64,000 bases of DNA from assembly GCA_038501785.1 (NCBI GenBank), contig JBAMJR010000083.1, positions 514,001-578,000 of the forward strand, in the 5' to 3' direction. The position numbers and the translations under genes are program-made. Shown here one piece after another: positions 35,115-47,112 of this stretch. The stretch is from Myoxocephalus aenaeus. Taxonomy: Eukaryota > Chordata > Actinopteri > Perciformes > Cottidae. Position 1 is the stretch's first letter. Every line of letters starts with the position of its first letter. The notes beneath the pieces are model-generated. The model was not told the origin of the DNA and did not search any database. It worked only from the letters and a program-made list of their open reading frames with translations.

Positions 35115-38100
35115 CTGTAGAGAGGAGGAGATTAGGAGATTAGGATGGGGATCGGAAACCGTCATGCTAAGCTAGGCGAATCGCCTCCTGGCTCAAGAAA
35201 GCCCATAACTATATTTTCTAAATGTAGAACTGCAGGAGGAAAACTAGCCGTTAAACCAGTGGTTCTCAAACTGTGGGGCGCGACCCTCTAGTGGGGCGCG
35301 GAGGTATTACAGGTGGGGCGCGGAGGGGTGATGCTGTTTTAAAAAAAATATTGTATTATTTATTTTTTTCAGTATTTTTTTATTTTATTTTATATAATCC
35401 TTTATTAATCCCACAGTGGGGAAATATTCTCTGCATGTTACATCCTTAGTAATGAAGGAGCAGTGAGCTGCTGTGGAGCTCTGGGGCTTCAGGTCTTATC
35501 AAGGACACTTCAACATGAAACTATGAGACCAGGATGAACGCTACCTTGTGGCTTCAGGACGACCTCTCTCCATGAACATGAGAACTTCACATAGTACAAA
35601 AGTAGACCGTACATAAAACGTCATTAATAAATACATGGAGAAATGCTGTACTTTCTGTCTGATGGAGCGATCTGGTTTACTTGAAAGGGATTTACATTTT
35701 CTTTATTCTATTATTTGAAAAAGCACGGATGGAGGAGTCACAAAAAGTTTGACCATTTTGTTACCATGTTGTTGGGGCGGTGGGGCCCGAACATTTTTCT
35801 TCCTCCAAAGTGGGGCCCGACAGAAAAAGTTTGAGAACCACTGCGTTAAACCAACACAGGAGTCTTAATGAAATGAAATTGAATGAACTTAAATGATCCT
35901 TTATTAATCCCCTTGGGGAAATTCTTCTCTGCATTTGACCCATCCTAAGGAGCAGTGGGCAGCCCTGTGAGGCGCCCGGGGAGCAGCTAGGGGTTCAGTG
36001 TCTTGCTCAGGGACATGAGACATGTGAACTATGGGGGGACTGGGGATCGAACCGGCTACCTTGTGGTTACGGTAGCCGTTTTTTTTGTAATTTTCTTTTT
36101 AAAATGAATTCATTATGTCTGATGTGAATAATATTTCTTGAAGTGGATGCGTGAGTGCATACTTGATGCGTACTTGATGCATAAGTGATGCGTACATGAA
36201 TGCGTGAGTGCGTCCATGAGTGAGTGATGCGTGAGTGGATGCGTAAGTGCGTGAGTGGATGCGCGAGTGGATGCGCGAGTGCGTAAGTGGATGCGTTAGT
36301 GGATGCGTACGTGCGTAAGTGGAGGCGTGAGTGCGTAAGTGGATGCGCTAGTGGATGCGCTAGTGGATGCGTACGTGCATAAGTGGATGCGTTAGTGGAT
36401 GCGTACGTGCGTAAGTGGATGCGTGAGTGCGTAAGTGCGTTAGTGGATGCGCTAGTGGATGCGCTAGTGGATGCGCTAGTGGATGCGTACGTGCGTAAGT
36501 GGATGCGCTAGTGGATGCGTACGTGCGTAAGTGGATGCGTAAGTGGATGCGTGAGTGCGTAAGTGCGTTAGTGGATGCGCTAGTGGATGCGCTAGTGGAT
36601 GCGTACGTGCGTAAGTGGATGCGCTAGTGGATGCGTACGTGCGTAAGTGGATGCGTAAGTGGATGCGTGAGTGCGTAAGTGCGTTAGTGGATGCGCTAGT
36701 GGATGCGCTAGTGGATGCGCTAGTGGATGCGTACGTGCGTAAGTGGATGCGCTAGTGGATGCGTACGTGCGTAAGTGGATGCGCTAGTGGATGCGTACGT
36801 GCGTAAGTGGATGCGTAAGTGGATGCGTGAGTGCGTAAGTGCGTTAGTGGATGCGTTAGTGGATGCGCTAGTGGATGCGCGAGTGGATGCGCGAGTGCGT
36901 AAGTGGATGCGTTAGTGGATGCGTACGTGCGTAAGTGGATGCGTTAGTGGATGCGCTAGTGGATGCGCTAGTGGATGCGTACGTGCATAAGTGGATGCGT
37001 TAGTGGATGCGTACGTGCGTAAGTGGATGCGTGAGTGCGTAAGTGCGTTAGTGGATGCGCTAGTGGATGCGCTAGTGGATGCGTACGTGCGTAAGTGGAT
37101 GCGCTAGTGGATGCGTACGTGCGTAAGTGGATGCGTGAGTGCGTAAGTGCGTTAGTGGATGCGCTAGTGGATGCGCTAGTGGATGCGTACGTGCGTAAGT
37201 GGATGCGTGAGTGCGTAAGTGCGTTAGTGGATGCGCTAGTGGATGCGCTAGTGGATGCGCTAGTGGATGCGCTAGTGGATGCGTACGTGCGTAAGTGGAT
37301 GCGTGAGTGTGTAAGTGCGTTAGTGGATGCGCTAGTGGATGCGCTAGTGGATGCGTACGTGCGTAAGTGGATGCGCTAGTGGATGCGTACGTGCGCAAGT
37401 GGATGCGTGAGTGCGTAAGTGCGTTAGTGGATGCGCTAGTGGATGCGCTAGTGGATGCGTACGTGCGTAAGTGGATGCGTGAGTGCGTAAGTGTGTTAGT
37501 GGATGCGCTAGTGGATGCGTACGTGCGTAAGTGGATGCGTAAGTGGATGCGTGAGTGCGTAAGTGCGTTAGTGGATGCGCTAGTGGATGCGCGAGTGGAT
37601 GCGCGAGTGGATGCGCGAGTGGATGCGCGAGTGGATGCGCGAGTGCGTAAGTGGATGCGTTAGTGGATGCGTACGTGCGTAAGTGGATGCGTGAGTGCGT
37701 AAGTGGATGCGCTAGTGGATGCGTACGTGCGTAAGTGGATGCGTGAGTGCGTAAGTGCGTTAGTGGATGCGCTAGTGGATGCGCTAGTGGATGCGTACGT
37801 GCGTAAGTGGATGCGTGAGTGCGTAAGTGCATTAGTGGATGCGCTAGTGGATGCGCTAGTGGATGCGTACGTGCGTAAGTGGATGCGCTAGTGGATGCGT
37901 ACGTGCGTAAGTGGATGCGTAAGTGGATGCGTGAGTGAGTAAGTGCGTTAGTGGATGCGTTAGTGGATGCGCTAGTGGATGCGCGAGTGGATGCGCGAGT
38001 GGATGCGCGAGTGGATGCGCGAGTGCGTAAGTGGATGCGTTAGTGGATGCGTACGTGCGTAAGTGGATGCGTGAGTGCGTAAGTGGATGCGTTAGTGGAT

Positions 38101-41100
38101 GCGCTAGTGGATGCGCTAGTGGATGCGTACGTGCGTAAGTGGATGCGCTAGTGGATGCGTACGTGCGTAAGTGGATGCGCTAGTGGATGCGCTAGTGGAT
38201 GCGTACGTGCGTAAGTGGATGCGTAAGTGGATGCGTGAGTGCGTTAGTGCGTTAGTAGATGCGCTAGTGGATGCGCTAGTGGATGCGCTAGTGGATGCGC
38301 TAGTGCGTAAGTGATGTGTACGTGAATGCGTCCGTCGATGCCTAAGTGGATGCCTAAGTGGATGCGTAAGTGGATGCGTAATTTGGGCTGGACTTTGTCC
38401 TGCTTCATCATAAACAGACTGGAAGAGATGGATGTTCATGATCTTAACGGTTTGATCAAGGAAAGCTGAAATAACAAAGGTCCATAACAGGAACTTGCAC
38501 AATGCCACAGGTTGACTCACATCTGAGGGTGGACTTCTGAGGCGATGCGGATGCAGTTATCACAGGAGACGGTGAACTCGTGGTACAGGACCCAGCTCGG
38601 GGGTCTGGGGCACGGCTGCCGGCACAGGTAGGAGGAGAAGGGATGCAGGTGAGCCACGTGGCGGTGAGTCAGCAGCAGGTAGTTACCGGAGCCATCCACA
38701 TCATGAGCCACCTGGGGAGGAGAAGAACAGATGAATTGTCCACAACAAAGTAGGAACATATGGGAGGAAGGGTGAAGGACTGGAAGACGTGTTGAGGCAA
38801 ACCTGTAGTAATAACACACACAGAGTAGACCAACACACTGGGTTATCAATCCAGATTGTTCTGGTGTGAGTGCTGGAGATATTGGCTGTAGAGATGTCTG
38901 CCTCTCAAATGTAATGGAACTATATACGGGCGACTGTGGCTCAGTGGTGAGCAGGGTCATCCTCCACTCAGAGGATCCCCGGCACTTAACCCCAAATGTC
39001 TCCCGCAGGCTGTCTCTACGGTGTGTGAATGTTAGTTAGTCCTGATGGACAGGTGGTACCTTCATGGTAGCTCCTCCATCAGTATGAATGTTAGTTAGTC
39101 CTGATGGACAGGTGGTACCTTCATGGTAGCTCCTCCCATCAGTGTGAATGTTAGTTAATCCTGATGGACAGGTGGTACCTTCATGGTAGCTCCTCCATCA
39201 GTATGAATGTTAGTTAGTCCTGATGGACAGGTGGTACCTTCATGGTAGCTCCTCCATCAGTGTGAATGTTAGTTAGTCCTGATGGACAGGTGGTACCTTC
39301 ATGGTAGCTCCTCCATCAGTGTGAATGTTAGTCAGTCCTGATGGACAGGTGGTACCTTCATGGTAGCTCCTCCATCAGTGTGAATGTTAGTTAGTCCTGA
39401 TGGACAGGTGGTACCTTCATGGTAGCTCCTCCATCAGTGTGAATGTTAGTGAGTCCTGATGGACAGGTGGTACCTTCATGGTAGCTCCTCCATCAGTGTG
39501 AATGTTAGTTAGTCCTGATGGACAGGTGGTACCTTCATGGTAGCTCCTCCCATCAGTGTGAATGTTAGTTAGTCCTGATGGACAGGTGGTACCTTCATGG
39601 TAGCTCCTCCATCAGTGTGAATGTTAGTTAGTCCTGATGGACAGGTGGTACCTTCATGGTAGCTCCTCCATCAGTGTGAATGTTAGTTAGTCCTGATGGA
39701 CAGGTGGTACCTTCATGGTAGCTCCTCCATCAGTGTGAATGTTAGTTAGTCCTGATGGACAGGTGGTACCTTCATGGTAGCTCCTCCATCAGTGTGAATG
39801 TTAGTTAGTCCTGATGGACAGGTGGTACCTTCATGGTAGCTCCTCCATCAGTGTGAATGTTAGTGAGTCCTGATGGACAGGTGGTACAGGTAGAATATTC
39901 ACCCTCTTATTTTAGCATATTAGCCCGCTAACATTTGCTGGTTAGCAGTAAACCCAAAGAATAGCTGAGGCTGATGAGACTCATTAGTTTTGCAGGTGTC
40001 TATAGGAGGAGACTGTGGTCAGCGGTGAGCACGGTCCTTCTAGCAGAGGATCGGCTCCCGTAGTGGTGTGAATGTATTATGAACGTTAGCGACTCCTGAT
40101 TGGCAGGTGGAACCTTAGCCCCTCCCATCAGGAGTGAATGATGACGAGTAGTGTGAAAGCGCTTCGAGTGGTCGAGACTAGAAAAGAGAAGTACAGGTGC
40201 AGTCATTCATAACTCAGCTTTATAAAACAGGGTGTTTACCTTGAGGAAGAAGCCTGAGATGAGAGCGCGCTTGATGTTGGTGCAGTTGTCTTGGCATCCG
40301 AAGGCAGGAGGAGAAACAGGAAGCTCTATTCGCTGCATCACTTCCAGCAGCTCCGCCCTGATCACCACCGCCAGCCGCAAGGCGGCGCTGCTGAGGAAGT
40401 TAGTCGTGCACCACGCCTCATCCTGGTTATCTGCAACCACACAGACCGTTCAATGTCAAGTCTGACTCATAATACTAATACTAATGGATGTACATGTTAC
40501 AAAGCCTCAGTCACATTAAGGCTCTCACTGGGCGTGAAGATAAACCCAGCTCTATATTCCTTGTGGTGACACAGTTAACTTAGTGGACATGTAAGAACAT
40601 GCTGTATGAAGGCTGTCCGTACGCTCTATGAAGGAGTTGTAGATGTTGATGAGCGTCATGTGGTCTCCCTCTGCGTGCATCAGGGGTCTCCAGCAGCCGA
40701 CAGCCGCCTCCTGTCTGCTGGCCTCTGCCGTCACGAAGCAGGAAGGAGCTGACGGAGACAAAGACGCACCAACAAGTCAACATGGAAGCACTTCAGAAGA
40801 TGAGCTGCATGCATTATCTACACAGCCATGGCATTCCAGTGTGTCAGAGGGATCATACCTCCAGGAATGAGAGTCGGTTATGTCATTACGATTTCATGAT
40901 TCTTTACCTGTAAGCATGGCGGCGATAGTGAGCAGCTCGTCAACACAGTCGTACTCGCAGGCAGCGATCAGCGCTTTAGCCAGCGGCGGCTCCAGAGGAA
41001 GCTCCGACATGATGATGCCCACCTCAGACAGGTTCCCATCGTCATCCAGAGCCGCCAGGTAGTCCAGGTCCTCCAGAGCCTGCATCAGAGCCTCAGGGGC

Positions 41101-41115
41101 TGGGGGGGAGAGATG

Positions 41116-41158
<43 letters not shown>

Positions 41159-41178
41159 GGAGGAAAGAGAGAGAGAGG

Positions 41179-41214
<36 letters not shown>

Positions 41215-44200
41215 GGAGGAAAGAGACAGAGAGGGAGGAGAGAGAGAGGGAGGAGAGAGAGAGGGAGGAGAGAGAGAGAGAGATGGAGGAGAATAAACAT
41301 GAGAACATCAACTGTTCTGCACTTAAATGCAAACTGTCAGTGATGACGTCTGAAGAAGCAACAAAGACCAAAGTTTTAGCTGATCCCTGCTTCAGGGTTA
41401 AACTTAAGTTTAAGATAAGACAGCTTTAGCTGATCCCTGCTTCAGGGTTAAACTTAAGTTTAAGATAAGACAGCTTTAGCTGATCCCTGCTTCAGGGTTA
41501 AACTTAAGTTTAAGATAAGACAGCTTTAGCTGATCCCTGCTTCAGGGTTAAACTTAAGTTTAAGATAAGACAGCTTTAGCTGATCCCTGCTTCAGGGTTA
41601 AACTTAAGTTTAAGATAAGACAGCTTTAGCTGATCCCTGCTTCAGGGTTAAGCTTAAGTTTAAGATAAGACAGCTTTAGCTGATCCCTGCTTCAGGGTTA
41701 AACTTAAGTTTAAGATAAGACAGCTTTAGCTGATCCCTGCTTCAGGGTTAAACTTAAGTTTAAGATAAGACAGCTTTAGCTGATCACTGCTTCAGGGTTA
41801 AGCTTAAGTTTAAGATAAGACAGCTTTAGCTGATCCCTGCTTCTGGGTTAAGCTTAAGTTTAAGATAAGACAGCTTTAGCTGATCCCTGCTTCAGGGTTA
41901 AGCTTAAGTTTAAGATAAGACAGCTTTAGCTGATCCCTGCTTCAGGGTTAGGCTTAAGTTTAAGATAAGACAGCTTTAGCTGATCCCTGCTTCTGGGTTA
42001 AGCTTAAGTTTAAGATAAGACAGCTTTAGCTGATCCCTGCTTCAGGGTTAAACTTAAGTTTAAGATAAGACAGCTTTAGCTGATCCCTGCTTCAGGGTTA
42101 AGCTTAAGTTTAAGATAAGACAGCTTTAGCTGATCCCTGCTTCTGGGTTAAGCTTAAGTTTAAGATAAGACAGCTTTAGCTGATCCCTGCTTCTGGGTTA
42201 AGCTTAAGTTTAAGATAAGACAGCTTTAGCTGATCCCTGCTTCAGGGTTAAGCTTAAGTTTAAGATAAGACAGCTTTAGCTGATCCCTGCTTCAGGGTTA
42301 AGCTTAAGTTTAAGATAAGACAGCTTTAGCTGATCCCTGCTTCTGGGTTAAGCTTAAGTTTAAGATAAGACAGCTTTAGCTGATCCCTGCTTCTGGGTTA
42401 AGCTTAAGTTTAAGATAAGACAGCTTTAGCTGATCCCTGCTTCTGGGTTAAGCTTAAGTTTAAGATAAGACAGCTTTAGCTGATCCCTGCTTCTGGGTTA
42501 AGCTTAAGTTTAAGATAAGACAGCTTTAGCTGATCCCTGCTTCTGGGTTAAGCTTAAGTTTAAGATAAGACAGCTTTAGCTGATCCCTGCTTCTGGGTTA
42601 AGCTTAAGTTTAAGATAAGACAGCTTTAGCTGATCCCTGCTTCAGGGTTAAACTTAAGTTTAAGATAAGACAGCTTTAGCTGATCCCTGCTTCTGGGTTA
42701 AGCTTAAGTTTAAGATAAGACAGCTTTAGCTGATCCCTGCTTCTGGGTTAAGCTTAAGTTTAAGATAAGACAGCTTTAGCTGATCCCTGCTTCAGGGTTA
42801 AGCTTAAGTTTAAGATAAGACAGCTTTAGCTGATCCCTGCTTCAGGGTTAAGCTTAAGTTTAAGATAAGACAGCTTTAGCTGATCCCTGCTTCAGGGTTA
42901 AACTTAAGTTTAAGATAAGACAGCTTTAGCTGATCCCTGCTTCAGGGTTAAACTTAAGTTTAAGATAAGACAGCTTTAGCTGATCCCTGCTTCAGGGTTA
43001 AACTTAAGTTTAAGATAAGACAGCTTTAGCTGATCCCTGCTTCTGGGTTAAACTTAAGTTTAAGATAAGACAGCTTTAGCTGATCCCTGCTTCAGGGTTA
43101 AGCTTAAGTTTAAGATAAGACAGCTTTAGCTGATCCCTGCTTCAGGGTTAAGCTTCAGTTTAAGATAAGACAGCTTTAGCTGATCCCTGCTTCTGGGTTA
43201 AACTTAAGTTTAAGATAAGACAGCTTTAGCTGATCCCTGCTTCAGGGTTAAGCTTAAGTTTAAGATAAGACAGCTTTAGCTGATCCCTGCTTCAGGGTTA
43301 AGCTTCAGTTTAAGATAAGACAGCTTTAGCTGATCCCTGCTTCAGGGTTAAGCTTAAGTTTAAGATAAGACAGCTTTAGCTGATCCCTGCTTCTGGGTTA
43401 AGCTTAAGTTTAAGATAAGACAGCTTTAGCTGATCCCTGCTTCTGGGTTAAGCTTAAGTTTAAGATAAGACAGCTTTAGCTGATCCCTGCTTCAGGGTTA
43501 AGCTTCAGTTTAAGATAAGACAGCTTTAGCTGATCCCTGCTTCAGGGTTAAGCTTAAGTTTAAGATAAGACAGCTTTAGCTGATCCCTGCTTCTGGGTTA
43601 AGCTTAAGTTTAAGATAAGACAGCTTTAGCTGATCCCTGCTTCTGGGTTAAGCTTAAGTTTAAGATAAGACAGCTTTAGCTGATCCCTGCTTCAGGGTTA
43701 AGCTTCAGTTTAAGATAAGACAGCTTTAGCTGATCCCTGCTTCAGGGTTAAGCTTAAGTTTAAGATAAGACAGCTTTAGCTGATCCCTGCTTCTGGGTTA
43801 AGCTTAAGTTTAAGATAAGACAGCTTTAGCTGATCCCTGCTTCTGGGTTAAGCTTAAGTTTAAGATAAGACAGCTTTAGCTGATCCCTGCTTCTGGGTTA
43901 AGCTTAAGTTTAAGATAAGACAGCTTTAGCTGATCCCTGCTTCTGGGTTAAGCTTAAGTTTAAGATAAGACAGCTTTAGCTGATCCCTGCTTCAGGGTTA
44001 AACTTAAGTTTAAGATAAGACAGCTTTAGCTGATCCCTGCTTCTGGGTTAAGCTTAAGTTTAAGATAAGACAGCTTTAGCTGATCCCTGCTTCTGGGTTA
44101 AGCTTAAGTTTAAGATAAGACAGCTTTAGCTGATCCCTGCTTCAGGGTTAAGCTTAAGTTTAAGATAAGACAGCTTTAGCTGATCCCTGCTTCAGGGTTA

Positions 44201-46843
44201 AGCTTAAGTTTAAGATAAGACAGCTTTAGCTGATCCCTGCTTCAGGGTTAAACTTAAGTTTAAGATAAGACAGCTTTAGCTGATCCCTGCTTCAGGGTTA
44301 AACTTAAGTTTAAGATAAGACAGCTTTAGCTGATCCCTGCTTCAGGGTTAAACTTAAGTTTAAGATAAGACAGCTTTAGCTGATCCCTGCTTCTGGGTTA
44401 AACTTAAGTTTAAGATAAGACAGCTTTAGCTGATCCCTGCTTCAGGGTTAAGCTTAAGTTTAAGATAAGACAGCTTTAGCTGATCCCTGCTTCAGGGTTA
44501 AGCTTCAGTTTAAGATAAGACAGCTTTAGCTGATCCCTGCTTCTGGGTTAAACTTAAGTTTAAGATAAGACAGCTTTAGCTGATCCCTGCTTCAGGGTTA
44601 AGCTTAAGTTTAAGATAAGACAGCTTTAGCTGATCCCTGCTTCAGGGTTAAGCTTCAGTTTAAGATAAGACAGCTTTAGCTGATCCCTGCTTCAGGGTTA
44701 AGCTTAAGTTTAAGATAAGACAGCTTTAGCTGATCCCTGCTTCTGGGTTAAGCTTAAGTTTAAGATAAGACAGCTTTAGCTGATCCCTGCTTCTGGGTTA
44801 AGCTTAAGTTTAAGATAAGACAGCTTTAGCTGATCCCTGCTTCAGGGTTAAGCTTCAGTTTAAGATAAGACAGCTTTAGCTGATCCCTGCTTCAGGGTTA
44901 AGCTTAAGTTTAAGATAAGACAGCTTTAGCTGATCCCTGCTTCTGGGTTAAGCTTAAGTTTAAGATAAGACAGCTTTAGCTGATCCCTGCTTCTGGGTTA
45001 AGCTTAAGTTTAAGATAAGACAGCTTTAGCTGATCCCTGCTTCAGGGTTAAGCTTCAGTTTAAGATAAGACAGCTTTAGCTGATCCCTGCTTCAGGGTTA
45101 AGCTTAAGTTTAAGATAAGACAGCTTTAGCTGATCCCTGCTTCTGGGTTAAGCTTAAGTTTAAGATAAGACAGCTTTAGCTGATCCCTGCTTCTGGGTTA
45201 AGCTTAAGTTTAAGATAAGACAGCTTTAGCTGATCCCTGCTTCTGGGTTAAGCTTAAGTTTAAGATAAGACAGCTTTAGCTGATCCCTGCTTCTGCCAGC
45301 GTTATAACTAGCACCACAAAGGCTCTGCATATAACTCCAGTTCTCAGATCACCAATCAGCTCCTCATAGAATCAACCTGTAAACTGTTTCTAGTCCATAC
45401 ATCACTCAGCTTGTGGGTCTAGATACTCATGAGACCAGAATAAACCGGCTTACCTCTCAGGTGGGCTGCTGTTTCTTCAGTTAAAAATAAAATGTGGAAA
45501 TCCAAACTAAAGACCTATCTGTTCCCATTGCTTTTAAGTCATTTTCTTTTAAATCTCATTTATTTAATGTTTCATTGTTTCTATTCATGTGCTTTTATGG
45601 TTTTTATTCTATAATGCTTTATGATTGTAATCTGGTTTGAAATGTTCCTTATAATAACCGTGCCTTGCTGGTTCAGCAGTAGAAACTCTCCAGCAGGAAC
45701 ACCTTCACCAGCATGACTCAGCAGGTGGAACCACACGGCTGGTTCAGGGTTCTTTAAGGAGGTCATACGGTACCTGGTCTGTCCAGGAACTTGCACTGTC
45801 CCATGTCGGCGATGTCCAGCCTCTTGAGCAGCAGCACCAGGTGGCTCAGGTCCTCCTCCTCCACGCCGGGGCAGTGAGCCTCCTCCATCCCATCATACAG
45901 GGCCTGGGGGTAGAGCCGCAGACACAGCCCTGGAGACCACGGAGAGCACGGGTACAGTCATGAAGCAGGAAATGACTGCATTGAAACCAGGTCATCCATA
46001 GATCACTAACACAGCAGCTGGGTTGAGGAGCTTCCTCTAGAAACACGTGATGAGACGCTGCTCTGTTGTGAAGCTACACAGATGAGATGTTAGTCCACGT
46101 TGAACTCATAGGAGCAGCAGCGGTGACCTTTGACCTACCGGGCAGGCGGCTGTTCACCCTCTGAGTCCTCATGTCGGCCTGCTGCCGGCTGATCGTCCTC
46201 ACCACCTGAGAGTTGGCTCTGATCTGTGTGTTGTAAACCTGTGGACAAGATATCTTTACACGATACTCTGAACCTACTTTAGTCCCCAGCAATAACGTCA
46301 CATTAAACATTCTTTACATTCAGCATCAGAACAAGCTTTTTGAAAACACTACCAAACCAACGATCAGAGAAATAAAGACAATGCAAACATAAGAAACAGA
46401 CACAGGGCTTATTTTGCTGCAACAAGTTGTAATATAATGCTAATATTAAAGCAAACCCACAGTTTTGAGCTGCAGGCCCGTGTCTATGACGTAGCGGACG
46501 TCTGGCAGGGAGAAGGAAGCCTCTGCCAGGGCGTCGGAGAGGACGACCTTCCTCCTCACGCCCTGACCTCTGGCTCCCGGCACCGAGCCGGCCGGGCCCT
46601 CGCTCTCCCTCAGCGCAGACTCCTCGGGGCCGGACTCCTCGGGGCCGGCCTCGTAGACCCGCTGGACCAGCCCACCCAGGCTGGCGTGGAGCGGCAGGAC
46701 CCTGAGAGCCCCGAGCTGAGGGCTCAGCGCCACGCACTCCTTCTCCAGCAGAGAACAGCACTCCTCTGCTTCCTGCAGGACAGAGAGGAGCCGCACTCTG
46801 AATCCACTCAACCATCACCATCAAGTGTGTGTGTGCGCATGCG

Positions 46844-46886
<43 letters not shown>

Positions 46887-47013
46887 CCCATCCAACCGGC
46901 TTGGTCTTAAAGAGAAGCAGCATTGACAGCCAGGCTGATGTTGACATAGAGGGAGTTTAATGTGCATGAGAGAGTTGGATAAACTGTAGGTCAGTATACA
47001 GAACACAAGACTG

Positions 47014-47112
<99 letters not shown>

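Noticed and set aside
38928..38960. tRNA gene
   Set aside because: There is an A-box-like string but no cloverleaf or good B box; it is the head of a SINE.
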